The notes under the pieces were generated by a model, which saw only the letters and a program-made list of their open reading frames with translations, searched no databases and was not told the origin of the DNA. The translations under genes were made by a program, and so were the position numbers. Below are positions 11,701 to 23,335 of a DNA stretch of 50,441 nucleotides, in pieces. Each line of letters starts with the position of its first letter. The stretch's first letter is position 1. The stretch covers positions 824,174 through 874,614 of the forward strand of contig NW_019091357.1 of NCBI RefSeq assembly GCF_001949145.1, given 5' to 3'. Origin of the DNA: Acanthaster planci. Taxonomy: Eukaryota; Echinodermata; Asteroidea; Valvatida; Acanthasteridae.

Positions 11701-14593
11701 AAGTTTACAACTTGCTTGCTCATTTTTCTTTCTGAGTGTTTAAATCATTTCCTACATGTTGACCTTGGCTCTCGTGCATGTTAACAGATGTGAACTTAGC
11801 TTTTCAATGTGTACATTGTACACACCGGTATAATGATAAGTTTAGAATAGCAGGTGTGGTCGTGTAAATCTGGTCACTTTGATGACTTCTGGGTAAACCT
11901 TTTTAGAGCTGCTCTCTTCAGCAGATTTAAGGAAAACTTGTTTGTGATGTGATTGTAATGCAGTAGTATATTACTTCCGTCCAACGCAGCGTCATGCAAT
12001 GACATCATGTTTGGCAGTTGACCTTTTGTTTCCATGGCTGAAATCATCAATAGAGGGCGCTATAACAACATACAGGTCCTGTTTTAAAATGAAAATAAAA
12101 TGGACTAGGATTTCCTGAAAGTGAGGTTGAGCAATCTCTCTGGTAACTTGCTTTCCCCGACATGGATAACCACACCATGTACATGTATGATTGTGAAATA
12201 TACATGTATTATTTTGCAACGTAGTTCCTTGTTTGTAAGTTCTTGAGTTTTTCAGTAACATGACGGGAAAATGATAATTGGAATAAAACAGAGGCCATAC
12301 ATGTAGGAAAACTGGAACCTCAAAATGACTTTCTAGCATTGTCCTTGCACGTGGACCAACTTGTGGCAGTTAAATGTCAAAGGTTTTGTAACATTTGGGC
12401 TGAAATGTCTGGGTGGTCATTTACAGTGAAGATCATTATTACATGTACATAACATTGTACATTTGCCAGCTGAGGCATACAAGCACATTGCTATAAAATG
12501 TAATGCAATCAGTGTTCTGGCCACAGTGGGCGGGTGCGGCATCCGGCGGCACCACCCGGTACTGTAAATTTCCGCCTTGTTCTTAGGTTCAAATTGGCTG
12601 TACTGCCCAGCGCGGATTTTCCCAAATCTTAACTGAAATATTGCTGAAAATGTACCGATTTGATCATATTTCAAGCTTACAAAGTCGCAATTGTGCACTA
12701 TTTTGCAATTTTAACCAATTAAGTAAAGACTATTTCAAAGATGGATTTGTGCCGGGGAGACGAAATAAATTATGGATTTTTTCCCTGTGCTGGTAAGCAA
12801 GAGGTCATGGGTTCGAGTATACACTGAGTATACAGTGTTACCGGTAAATATATACATGTCGGGCGGGGGAAAAAATCCAAAATGCCTTCATGATGACATT
12901 GGGGAAATCCCTTCTAGGATTCCCCTAAAAACCCAGCTATGGGCTACGAGAGCTTCACTCACTGCGCTCGCTATGCTTGGTAATCCAAAAATTTCCCCGG
13001 CACTAAAATGGTCCTACGGTAGCAAGAACACCAAATACAATGTTACACATCTAAGGACAACTGAATCCAATTTTCAGCTACTGTTTAATTAGTCTGCAGT
13101 AGTCTGCAGTTTCCACTATTACATGTATATTTACTTCTGGGGACAAGACCTCACAGTTTACACGTACAGTACATTGTACATATACATGTAGCATTCCATC
13201 TTCACATGAATTGTTTAGCAACATGAATTTCTTTGTTGACACATTTGGATCCCTTACATGTACATTTTGCAGATGTAGACATGCATGACATGTCCCCAAC
13301 ATATCAGGTTCACATTATCAAAATATTTGTACGTTGTTTTGGCAGGAATGGCAAATCCAAAACCTTGAGCCAGATTAATGCATGTAGTGTAGAAACACAC
13401 ACCTACTGGTGCACATGGGACCAAAGCTCATGTACTTGTTCATATTTCAGTTTCTCTGGTTGTGGAATCTGTTTAGCGTGAAAGTGGAAGGAAACATGAA
13501 AGCATATGTTATTATCGTTAACAACCTGTGGGTCATTTGACTGACTCCCTGTTTTATTTTTGATTCATACTTCCTCCTTTGTTTTAAGGATTTAGTTTGA
13601 GCGCCGCTATCAAGTACTGCGCCGTCAAGGCTGACATTTTTTTTTGGTTTCTTTGAACCTGTTGTGATTTGTTCTTGTTGTACCGGTCTTTCCCTCACTG
13701 GTGAGTGTTGAAATTTGCTGACATTTCATGCAGTTTGGGACTTGCTCATCAAGATCATGGCTGTGTGGTTTTGTATTAGCACAAGGGAAGTTCACACCAA
13801 ATCCGCGGTATAAATTACCAGAAAGTTCAAGTTGTGTTTCCTTTGACGAAGCCCAACCAGGAAGACGTTTGAAGATGTACAGCGACAGTTGGTTTCGGCT
13901 GAAGTGCATAGTACATACATGCACGCCAAGTGGATATTTTGTTATGTTTTAGTTGACAAGTGTTGTTCTCGGACTACTGAAAACGCCTGAAGACACATGA
14001 AGCCTGTTACCTTGTAACCTTACTGCCAATTTGTTGAACCTGTTGGTACCTGTGCCTGTGTGGATACTGAATTATCCTTTTATTGTACTTGTATATGTAC
14101 TGCTGCTAATGTGGAGATGTTCTGAAGTTAGCAGAGCACATCAAAAAGCAGGAATCATGCCTTGGGATTGGAAGTTCAAGTTAGCTATTTTGGCACAGTA
14201 TCACGCTAGCATGCAGTGGAAGTGGCATGATCCCACCTGTTGGTAGGCACCGGTGGCAGTTTTGATGGATCAGAGATCTACCCAAGTGGGCCTGGAACGT
14301 GATGCCATTGAAGCCGTGATTCAAGTTGAGGAGTGCAGCTTTGAATGTGAACTCTCACTGACTTGTGTTAGATTTGAACCACCTGTGGTGCTGTGTCAGT
14401 TACATGTACATGTAGAAAATTTCCAAAGAAAAGACTCAGTAGGGATTCGAACCCACAATAAGCTGTTATTAGATGTGTTTTTTTATAAAAGTTTCCATGT
14501 ACTCCCAGTGCTAGTTATTGGAACTCAACTTGTTCGGGCCAGAAACATTTTTCTGTGGTGACCTTATAAATTTGTCTCCTGAACTCAACCAGG
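8727..14593. other. 5.9-kb interval between first exons 1b and 1c
   Basis: No exon-like ORF with Rab motifs and no other family recognised on either strand. It holds scattered TACATGTAC tracts and a possible inverted-repeat element (12739-13014). Any promoter of exon 1c is expected in its last part. Confidence 0.5.
12739..13014. mobile_element. Possible inverted-repeat element
   Basis: The ends GATGGATTTGTGCCGGGGAG and (reverse complement) GACCATTTTAGTGCCGGGGA are imperfect inverted repeats ~275 bp apart. The interior holds a B-box-like GGTCATGGGTTCGAGTATA. The arms beyond GTGCCGGGGA are weak, so this is tentative. Confidence 0.35.
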
Positions 14594-14855
14594 ATGCCAT
14601 CGAAAAAAGGCAAAAAGAAAGGGAGTTTATCCTCTAATCGTAGCCAAAACTCTGTGAACAGCCGGCCGGTGTCCACTGTGTCTGCCGTCAGTTACAATCG
14701 GGAATCCGTGCAGTTGGGCGGGCAGCAGTACGGACGCTCCTTTTTCGATCTGATCTTGAAATACTTGCTCATTGGGGATTCGGAGGTGGGGAAGTCGTCA
14801 CTTGTGCTACGCTTCTCCGACAACAATTTTAGAGAAAACTTTGTTTCGACTATAG
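14594..14855 (+). CDS. RAB10: Rab10 alternative first exon 1c with basic/Ser-rich N-terminal extension
   Basis: First-exon candidate encoding about 50 extra residues ahead of the G domain. The extension starts MPSKKGKKKG (strongly basic), then becomes Ser/Asn/Val-rich and looks disordered. The G domain follows as FFDLILKYLLI, P-loop GDSEVGKS at residues 61-68, SLVLRF and switch I NFVSTIG. The residue matching Ras Gly13 is Glu, an acidic substitution next to the phosphate-binding loop, which is rare in Rabs. The ATG at 14594 begins the frame, and donor GTGAGT follows at 14856. The spliced product would be 246 aa. The basic patch could help membrane, nuclear or partner targeting (inference). 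The high-quality open frame and intact donor support a functional exon. Confidence 0.8.
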
Positions 14856-15764
14856 GTGAGTTTATAACGTACCGGCAGCAACTTGGAAACATACCTCCAT
14901 CAGTGCCTGTTGTTGACATGTCCATACTGGTTCATGTGTACATGAATGTACACTGCACTACATGTTCATGTGCATGGGTAATTCCAGACATTAGGGGTTC
15001 ATTTTTTTGGTGTCCCTGTCACATCTGACTTGTGATTTTGTAAGTTCAGAACACATTTTCTAATTTCCAAGAATGATGAATGAATGCATATTACCTGCCA
15101 AACAAATACATTTAGTAACAGTTTGGAATCAATTCTAGTGATACTTCAATGTCAAATAACAAAGGGCAGATATAACAGGGACACAGAAATGTCACACATT
15201 TAGACCCTTAATTTCTGAAATTACCCATTATTTTATTTATACTGGTATTGTTTCTGAAAAGAATTCTTAGTACGCTGTGCAGGTTTTGTGTTTCAAAGTT
15301 ATTTAGAGCAATAAATGCTGATGCTATTGAATTGAACACGCACAGTACTCACTGGTACTTGTGAGCATTGTACATGTTGTACATACATGTACCTGTCTGG
15401 CATTATATCGGTACCTGCTCTGTGCATGTGTACATTAATTAATTAATATGCATTGTGCAGGTGCATGCGAATACATATATGTCTGTATTTCGTTGAGTTT
15501 TGTGGATTTTCGCTCAACAACATTATGTATACATAATTGTACATGTACAGTTACGTATTCACATCCATCCAGCGTGCAAGTTTTCCTCGGATCAGCTGAT
15601 CTCAGTTTTCACTTCACACCTGTGCTGTTGAAAATTGAAAAAACACTGTGCAAAGCCTCGTAAAGATTGGAATTTCCTTGTTTTTTGTCAAAATCCAAGT
15701 TCATGCTTGATACATAAATACAACTGTAAGAATTGTAACGCTGTTGATTATTCCACATTCTGTA

Positions 15765-16294
15765 NNNNNNNNNNNNNNNNNNNNNNNNNNNNNNNNNNNN
15801 NNNNNNNNNNNNNNNNNNNNNNNNNNNNNNNNNNNNNNNNNNNNNNNNNNNNNNNNNNNNNNNNNNNNNNNNNNNNNNNNNNNNNNNNNNNNNNNNNNNN
15901 NNNNNNNNNNNNNNNNNNNNNNNNNNNNNNNNNNNNNNNNNNNNNNNNNNNNNNNNNNNNNNNNNNNNNNNNNNNNNNNNNNNNNNNNNNNNNNNNNNNN
16001 NNNNNNNNNNNNNNNNNNNNNNNNNNNNNNNNNNNNNNNNNNNNNNNNNNNNNNNNNNNNNNNNNNNNNNNNNNNNNNNNNNNNNNNNNNNNNNNNNNNN
16101 NNNNNNNNNNNNNNNNNNNNNNNNNNNNNNNNNNNNNNNNNNNNNNNNNNNNNNNNNNNNNNNNNNNNNNNNNNNNNNNNNNNNNNNNNNNNNNNNNNNN
16201 NNNNNNNNNNNNNNNNNNNNNNNNNNNNNNNNNNNNNNNNNNNNNNNNNNNNNNNNNNNNNNNNNNNNNNNNNNNNNNNNNNNNNNNNNNNNNN
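15765..16294. other. Assembly gap (530 N)
   Basis: A run of N in the 6.4-kb stretch between first exon 1c and shared exon 2. The open frames drawn across it are artefacts. Its length is whatever the assembler assigned; another first exon or a repeat could be hidden here. Confidence 0.99.
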
Positions 16295-19212
16295 AGACAC
16301 AAGATGATTGAAAATAAATTGATCAACCGGAGCGGTCCAGGTGACGCATCCCACGGTCAAGGACACTATTCAGTGGCGTCCATTCACCCAGACCTACCCG
16401 TACAGTACATATCAAAAGCACATGATTATGCACCCAGATGAAATACGGTGTATACGATCACTGGATCAGTGTTGGCATGGGACTTACACACTGTATGCCG
16501 TAGGGTCATATGCAAACAAACAAACAAACAAACAAACTTTTCCACAGAAATTTCATCATCAGTTGCGACCCACCTGCTGCACCAGTATATTTGAACTAAA
16601 CCTGTGACGACAGGAATATCCAGAGAGCCCTTCCTGACCCTGAAAGCATTATTATAAAAGTAGGACAATCGCCCACACTTAAAGTTTCTCCAGGGACGAC
16701 AAGTCCGTCCAGCTCCGATGTACGGCAGTTTATCAATCACAATTTACAGCCACACAGCCGTATGTCTCGCATACAAAATGTACCAACCTCTCGCGTCAGT
16801 TTAGTCACATGGGCTGTTCCAGGATTCTGGTTATACCCCCTTTGTATAATTTCAAGTTCGCCTTTGCTGAGTACTTTCCCGATATAATTAATATTCAGTA
16901 AATCATGAAATAATAAATCAAACAAATAACATCCCAGGTTTCGAATGCATTGATTTGTACGGGTCTCTGGCACCACAAGTAGAGTAGTATGACCAAAAAG
17001 GGAGTCGCCAACGGGCTCTCAGACGAATGGCACTGTAAAAACTTTTCCTAAGAAACACGTACATGCGGTCACGTTCCAAACTAAAATTGCCTCCAGTTGC
17101 CCAAAAGTCCATCTCCCCACATCATGTTAACACGAATTTAAAGAACTCAGATTTCATTCAAAGTTAACATGCAGAAGGCTTACATGACTACCGGTAGTTG
17201 ACAATCTTGCCTGGACGCTTGCATCTCACACCTTTTTCTCCTACATCACTGAATGCTTTATGGGTGGACTTTTTGAGCCATGCCATGTGCTCAAGTACAT
17301 GTACATGCTAACAAATTTCAACTTGCCTCAAGTCTCTGGGGGTCAGAAATGCTAGTGGCCACTCAGTTATGAGGGTCAGTTCTCTGCTGGTCATTGGAGA
17401 GATGCCTGCAGGGGGGGCAGGGACTCAGTTTTGACTATCACCTCTTTAAAAGCCAATCAGTGTCAATTATTAGGACCTTGTAAATCAAAGGCTTCTACTT
17501 AATATGTTAGAGGCCTGTTTTCTTTTGATGACAAGCATGCAGTTTTATTGCTTGCATAGTGACTCTACCCAATTACTGGTACATGAAAACAAGTTGTCCC
17601 CTTTTATCAGAAGCTGTTTGATTTATCTGCTGGCTGTACATTTGACTAAGGCAGGTCAATCTGTTTGCTCCATTGTGTAACCTATTTTAATAACAATGCC
17701 AGTGGGCAGTTGGATTTCACTGGCACCCTTATTTTAATTGTTTGAAATACATTGCTATACAATTGATAAGTGATCATTGTGTTTGCTTGACACCCTTCAG
17801 TCAGCAATAAATCCTTGATGTAGCAACAGTGATGCTTGATGAATCAGCAAATAATTGTGTGATTTATCGATTATCAAAGTGATAGAGATTTGATAGGAGG
17901 AAATGTTTGTGCATGCCATGTGAACAATGTATGGTACAAGGCGCAGTAATGGGAACTGGTTGGTAAAATCTTTGAACTTTTTAGAGCAAGAAACTTGAAA
18001 TTCTGCCTTAGATATACAGTATTAATTAATCGAAAACACACTTTTTGTGGAGTTTTCTCTGACTTTTTAAACAGTTTTCTACTCTTGGTTTCAAACTCAA
18101 ACTTGCCTGTCTCTCACGAGGGTCGAAGAATGAATTATGAAACATTCCCGTCAGCAAAGAAAGCCATCCAAGAGAAAAAAAATTTCTACATGAGAATGCC
18201 ATATTTCAGAAGTACCATAACCATAAAATAATTCTTGAGAGGCCACCCATGCAGTCCCTCTGCACAGCCCATGGTGGGTACTGTTCATCCTTCTTACACA
18301 AGCTGGACTCATTTGAATAATCTTTTGACAGGATCACTCAGTCCAGTGGAGAAACTCAATGGGCCTGTGAAGCAATTGGAATGGAAACTTCTACTGGAGT
18401 CAGTGTGAGGGGCAGTAGGACACTTCATTTGTGGCCCTGGGAGTGAAAGGCATTTTGGCCGACCATGGGCAGACTGTGCACCTCTAGTCATTGTCCCGGT
18501 TGTGATGTCACGGTTGTAGCAAGGCTGTCTGTTTCCTACCTGCATGGTCTGATGAATTGAATTACATGTATCAATGGTCGCCAGTTGTATGTATATCAGT
18601 ACCCATTGCTCTCTGTATTAGGTGCCATATTCTGTCTAACTTTGGGATGTGTACATTTGTACCTGAGCCCTTCTGGTGAAAGCTGTTTGCCGTAAGTCTG
18701 CATACATGACAGAGAAAGGACTATGTGACCCTAAGTTGGATATCCAAGGGGTATTCAATTGAGTGTATAGTACTTCACGTTGGCCTAATTGTTCAACATG
18801 GTAATTGTCCTTGTTTTCTCTTGACTGTTTGCTGAATTGAAAAAGTTGTCTGAAAGAGTATAGAGACCACAGACTGAACTTGCTACTACCAGCTTGGCCG
18901 ACTTGTCATGTTGTGTTGGACTGGTCAATTTAGGTGGACGAAGGATCAATTTCTGGGCTGATTTGTTGATCGACAAGGAAGGAGAAATTTGGAAGACTCA
19001 TCAGCGTGGACTTTTTTTTGCCATATCACTTCCTTACCACTTCATGTACCGGTAAGGTAGAACTGTTTACATTGCAAGTGGAGAAGGGAGTTTCATTTAG
19101 ATGGCAATTCCAAAATAATTTGTATGTCTGGACTGAAAACGTAACCCAACACAATTCAGAAGTGGATTGGAATTTTCGGAGAGTGGGTGCTGTGGACGTG
19201 CCATGGGCAGGC
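16295..19212. other. Interval between gap and first exon 1d
   Basis: Contains a short CAAA microsatellite (16513-16537) and otherwise unremarkable AT-rich sequence. No further first exon was recognised. Confidence 0.5.
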
Positions 19213-19363
19213 ATGGAGAGAAATGGAGGACTCAATCGCCACTTGTATGATATGCTCCTGAAGCTGATCGTGGTGGGCGACAGCTTTGTGGGCAAGAGTG
19301 CCATCGTTGGCCGATTTGTGAACATGATTGACCCCACCCAGCGACAGTTTCACTCAACGATTG
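19213..19363 (+). CDS. RAB10: Rab10 alternative first exon 1d (P-loop GDSFVGKS)
   Basis: The most proximal first-exon candidate, 1.9 kb upstream of shared exon 2. It encodes MERNGGLNRHLYDMLLKLIVV, roughly the usual Rab N-terminal length, then P-loop GDSFVGKS (residues 22-29), SAIVGRF and an enlarged alpha-1/switch I segment (NMIDPTQRQFHSTIG) with about three more residues than exons 1a-1c. The residue matching Ras Gly13 is Phe. The switch I Thr is kept. The ATG at 19213 is the only in-frame ATG, although the frame stays open upstream to about 19006. The donor is GTAAGC at 19364. The predicted isoform is 209 aa. The longer switch I loop should alter effector or GEF contacts (inference). Confidence 0.8.
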
Positions 19364-20112
19364 GTAAGCCTTGCTAGTACAGTGCCAGAGCTGTGCACGT
19401 ATACATGTAGCTCAACAGAGAGCAACAGTTGTCCTTGTAGATTGTCATTGTGGCCACAGAATTTAAAGTTTGAAACAGTGTACAGATGCAGCTTTACATG
19501 AGCCAGTCTGTTATCGATAGGTTTACTTACATGTCCATAATCCACAGTCCACTTCTCAATATTACAGGGTTACCACTTCTCATTCACAGATGTGACCTGT
19601 CACCACAAAATGACCTGAAAGTCAGTATTTTCAGAAAGCAAGATATTAGTATTTTTGAATTCAGCAGAAAGAGATCTTTTAAATGGTACATGTACATGGA
19701 ACACTTTAAGTAAAGTATATAAAGTGACAATGTGACATTATTTTGGCAGCTTTACGTCTTTGTTCCTGACATTTTTTTTTCAACATTTCTGACTGGGCAC
19801 GAATAATGCTGTCATCAAAAATGCTGAAAAAATGATATTTTGATATTATGATCCTGCGAAATACATGCATTTGGAATTAAATGGGAGACGGGTACTCATT
19901 CCAAATAATTCAAAACCCAAATATTGACCACTTCAAGATGACTTTGAACCCTCAAAATAAAAACGAGTGGGATTCATCCTTACTCTCATTTTGTTGTGAC
20001 AGGTCACAAATACCGGTAAAATTTGTGCTGGATAGTCACAAGTATACCTGAATTTAGAACTCCAACATTTCCAATTTTGTTAGGGATTAGACTAACAATG
20101 GAGTAACAGTAT

Positions 20113-20175
20113 TATTATCCCTAACCCTCCTCAATCCTTCACTTGTTGGAGGACTGAGGAGGGTTAGGGTTAGTG
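20113..20175. mobile_element. CCCTAAC-type palindromic element, copy 3
   Basis: The arms TTATCCCTAACCCTCCTCAA and (inverted) CACTAACCCTAACCCTCCTC enclose about 12 bp. Immediately downstream (20189-20227) is another nested palindrome built from GATGTACATGTAC. Confidence 0.75.
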
Positions 20176-21077
20176 TATTCCAACAGACTTTGATGGATGT
20201 ACATGTACTGTACATGTACATCAAAGTGGTGTCGGAATTTGTTAGTACCTTGCACCATGCAGCATGTGGTTTTGCACCGTGTTCAACCACAGCGGTTTCT
20301 CCTGACTGAACTTGGACATTACAAATCTAGATCATCACACCCTGTGTACTGTGTTAGGGTCCTGTTAAGCTGTCCCTTTATGTCACCAAGCCTTGGCATA
20401 CCTGTAGGTGTCTAGGTCAAATGTGAAGGATTGGAGGAAGTGACATTTCAAAGCAATTGAAGAAAATTTGACCCACACTGACAACTTCGCCATATGAATG
20501 CACGTGATACATGCACACTTCAGTAGTTACATTGTCATTTGTCACATGACTCATGAACAGATCAGAAATCTCATCCCTTGTGAGCACTATCGTATGTGAC
20601 TTAAAGTCTGAATGCTTTGCTAAAGTTTAGTACTCGTTCAAACGTGTACGGATTGTGGTTTGATTTACAACATGGTGACTGTTTACTTTGTAAATAACTG
20701 TATGGGCTGGGCCCTTTGCCTTCATTTGTACATGTATGTGTCATCATTCTGGGTAGGAGTGGTTGCTAGGACTTGAAGTGGGAAGACTTTGTGATGTCGC
20801 AGCCAGTTTTTCTGCTGTCATTAAATTTCTGAGAAAGTCTTTTGAAGGCAAGCCTTCCTGGTGGCCAAATATTTGTGATGAAAATACATGGAGTTTTTAT
20901 GGAGTGATGTGAATTTTCGTTGAACTTTATGTTGACTTACACGTACATGTAATGAAATCTTGTTATTGGATTGTATTTTTAAACCTTGAGTGATTTTAGC
21001 AATCGAGTTTCTACACAATGTACATGTACCTTATGCCGACTGCTCTCTAAAAGCCAGTGGGAAAGAAGAAAATGATA

Positions 21078-21160
21078 GGACTCGAACCCCTTACCATCCA
21101 ACTTATTGTGCGCTGGTCTCATCCACAGAGCTCATGGGACTTGACCCGCCTGCTCAAATC
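21078..21160 (-). mobile_element. Possible tRNA-derived SINE fragment
   Basis: On the minus strand there is a B-box sequence AAGGGGTTCGAGTCCTATC preceded by a tRNA-like stretch (GTCCCATGAGCTCTGTGGAT). A similar antisense B box (GTGGGTTCGAATCCCTA) with related 3' flank TCTTTTCTTT lies at about 14425-14465. It lies in the intron just upstream of Rab10 exon 2. Confidence 0.4.
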
Positions 21161-21247
21161 CAGTGTACATGTTGCAGCCGATATGAGAATCAATTCTATT
21201 CATAAATCAATTCCTTTGATTGTTCTCTCTTTGGTCTCATTTCCTAG

Positions 21248-21447
21248 GTATTGATTTCAAAATCAAGACAGTTGAACTACAAGGTAAGAAGATCAAACTT
21301 CAGATATGGGACACGGCGGGCCAGGAGCGATTCCATACGATCACCACCTCCTACTACCGGGGAGCCATGGGTATTATGCTGGTGTATGACATCACGCAAG
21401 AGAAGACCTTTGACAATATCGCCAAGTGGCTACGCAACATTCAAGAG
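21248..21447 (+). CDS. RAB10: Rab10 shared exon 2 (switch II, WDTAGQE)
   Basis: Constant exon joined by all first exons. The acceptor TTTCCTAG precedes GT ATT GAT, which completes the split Gly codon (phase 1). It encodes the RabF1 motif IGIDFK, interswitch [16 protein letters not shown]3 WDTAGQE with the catalytic Gln, and [20 protein letters not shown], then KWLRNIQE. It is almost identical to vertebrate Rab10, including the Thr in [10 protein letters not shown] that is the LRRK2 phosphosite (Thr73) in human Rab10. It ends in phase 0 at GTACCG. The purifying constraint on this exon contrasts sharply with the divergence among the first exons. Confidence 0.93.
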
Positions 21448-22324
21448 GTACCGTATGTCTTGTAAAAATGAATGAAGGTCCCTTTGGAACTGCAACTGGC
21501 AAAATTTTATTTCTTTCTACTTGCTATTTGGCTAACTCTACTCAGAACGTGAAATGGCCGTGCAAAATCTCGCCCCTACATAAAAATTAAAACTTAAAAT
21601 GGAAAGATGAAAGCCCTTACTTACTCATTCATGCATGTACATGTGTCATCCATCTTGCAATCAGTCTCGCCTGGTTTTGAGTCTTGCATATTAAATTAAT
21701 GCACATGATAAAGGAACCTTGTTAATCAAATTGGTTTGATTTGTGTTTTAACGAGGGGTTCCTTTTTCAAAACTGAAACAAGACAAGGAAGTGATGGGAA
21801 AGTTCAGCATACATGTACAGTGCATGAATGCTCAGCGGTTTGGCCATGGACTGCGGCTGACAGCATGCTGTGCCTGAATTGTGGCATTCCGCATTCGAAC
21901 ACAATTTTCTCATCAAAATAAATCCAACCAATATTGATCTCATGCTGTGAATGGTGTGAGTAGACTGCAGATAGTAATGATATAACCAACCTGCTGTACC
22001 CTGGCATTTCAGCTTGAGCCAGTCACCCTTCTGCTACATTTATGACACTGTGTGTTTTGATGGGTTCTTTACTTATTCATCATGAGAGGGGTATGACATA
22101 GGCCTTAAGGGTTTATTTTCCACTTTAGTACACATGCCTCTACTGGTAAATCTCTGCCAGGTTGATACGATTGAGAGAGACTAGTATTTCTGAAATTGCC
22201 AGAAATTCAGTTTTGTTTTGTGAATACACATTCCAGTAAATGATTTTTCCAGTTCATTGAAAGTTGTTCTTTCACATAAAATCTCCTAGAAATGTTGAAG
22301 TAAGCTCATATAAAGCCTATGCGT

Positions 22325-22699
22325 GGCTGCCCCAATGATGTCCCATCTAGGCTGCCCCAATGATGTCCCATCTAGGCTGCCCCAATGATGTCCCATCTAG
22401 GCTGCCCCAATGATGTCCCATCTAGGCTGCCCCAATGATGTCCCATCTAGGCTGCCCCAATGATGTCCCATCTAGGCTGCCCCAATGATGTCCCACCTAG
22501 GCTGCCCCAATGATGTCCCACCTAGGCTGCCTCAATGATGTCCCATCTAGGCTGCCCCAATGATGTCCCATCTAGGCTGCCCCAATGATGTCCCATCTAG
22601 GCTGCCCCAATGATGTCCCACCTAGGCTGCCCCAATGATGTCCCATCTAGGCTGCCCCAATGATGTCCCATCTAGGCTGCCCCAATGATGTCCCATCTA
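22325..22699. repeat. 25-bp minisatellite, exactly 15 copies
   Basis: A tandem array in Rab10 intron 2. The unit is GGCTGCCCCAATGATGTCCC plus ATCTA. Fifteen head-to-tail copies fill 375 bp with almost no divergence: copies 7, 8 and 12 carry ACCTA, copy 9 carries CTCAATG, and the rest are identical. Such homogeneity implies recent expansion or gene conversion. There are no spacers, so it is not a CRISPR array. Confidence 0.98.
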
Positions 22700-22835
22700 C
22701 TAGTTCAAATTTTGAGACAGTACTGTAAATTTGATCTTGGCTTTATTAATAATTTGCCGTCCCCTGATTGGTTGGCGCCCTCATCTGGTTACTTCACCCA
22801 GCCAAAGACATGCCTTTGCTTTCCGTTTTCTGCAG

Positions 22836-22925
22836 CATGCAAATGAAGATGTAGAAAAGATGCTATTGGGAAACAAGTGTGACATGGAGGACAAGCGAAT
22901 GATCAGCAAAGAGAGGGGCGAGAAC
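22836..22925 (+). CDS. RAB10: Rab10 shared exon 3 (G4 motif NKCD)
   Basis: A 90-bp phase-0 exon between acceptor TTTTCTGCAG and donor GTGAGT. It encodes [20 protein letters not shown] and then [17 protein letters not shown] is diagnostic for Rab10 rather than Rab8 or Rab13, which read HASADVE or NASAGVE here. NKCD is the G4 guanine-specificity motif. It lies 136 bp after a 25-bp minisatellite that occupies the preceding intron. Confidence 0.92.
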
Positions 22926-23335
22926 GTGAGTAGCCAATGAATAGTTGAGAACCTTGGAGGTCACTGAGGGTCAGCGGACAAAGGTCATCAGAGAAGAGTT
23001 TCATTTAATCCTACTACTGCTGACCTTGAAAGGCGCCATTCTTTCACACCCCCAACAAAGAGAGCCAAAGAGTGATCGCGTGCAAGCATTGACAAGCACC
23101 TACATGTACAAAGACTGCCGTACAACATGGCCTTGATATGGTGTTGGAAATAAGGTGCTGGGGTTGTTGACATGTATGTTTGGTGTTTTGGCAAAGCACA
23201 ATCTTTTGTGCTGTTAGAATGTAAAAGGGTTTAGTTAAGGACCGTTACATGAGTACATGTGAACATAAATTCACAAAGACTTCACAGTGAGGCTCATCCA
23301 TTTTCAGATGTCTGCAAACTTGTTTTCATTTTCAG

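Noticed and set aside
15635-16441. Long ORFs on both strands across 15.6-16.4 kb
   Set aside because: They span the N gap; N codons contain no stops.
19006-19212. N-terminal extension of exon 1d
   Set aside because: The frame is open, but its upstream start is GTG. The only ATG is 19213, and the upstream residues lack any Rab-like feature.
22325-22699. CRISPR-like repeated block
   Set aside because: Direct 25-bp tandem copies with no spacers, in a eukaryotic intron; it is a minisatellite.
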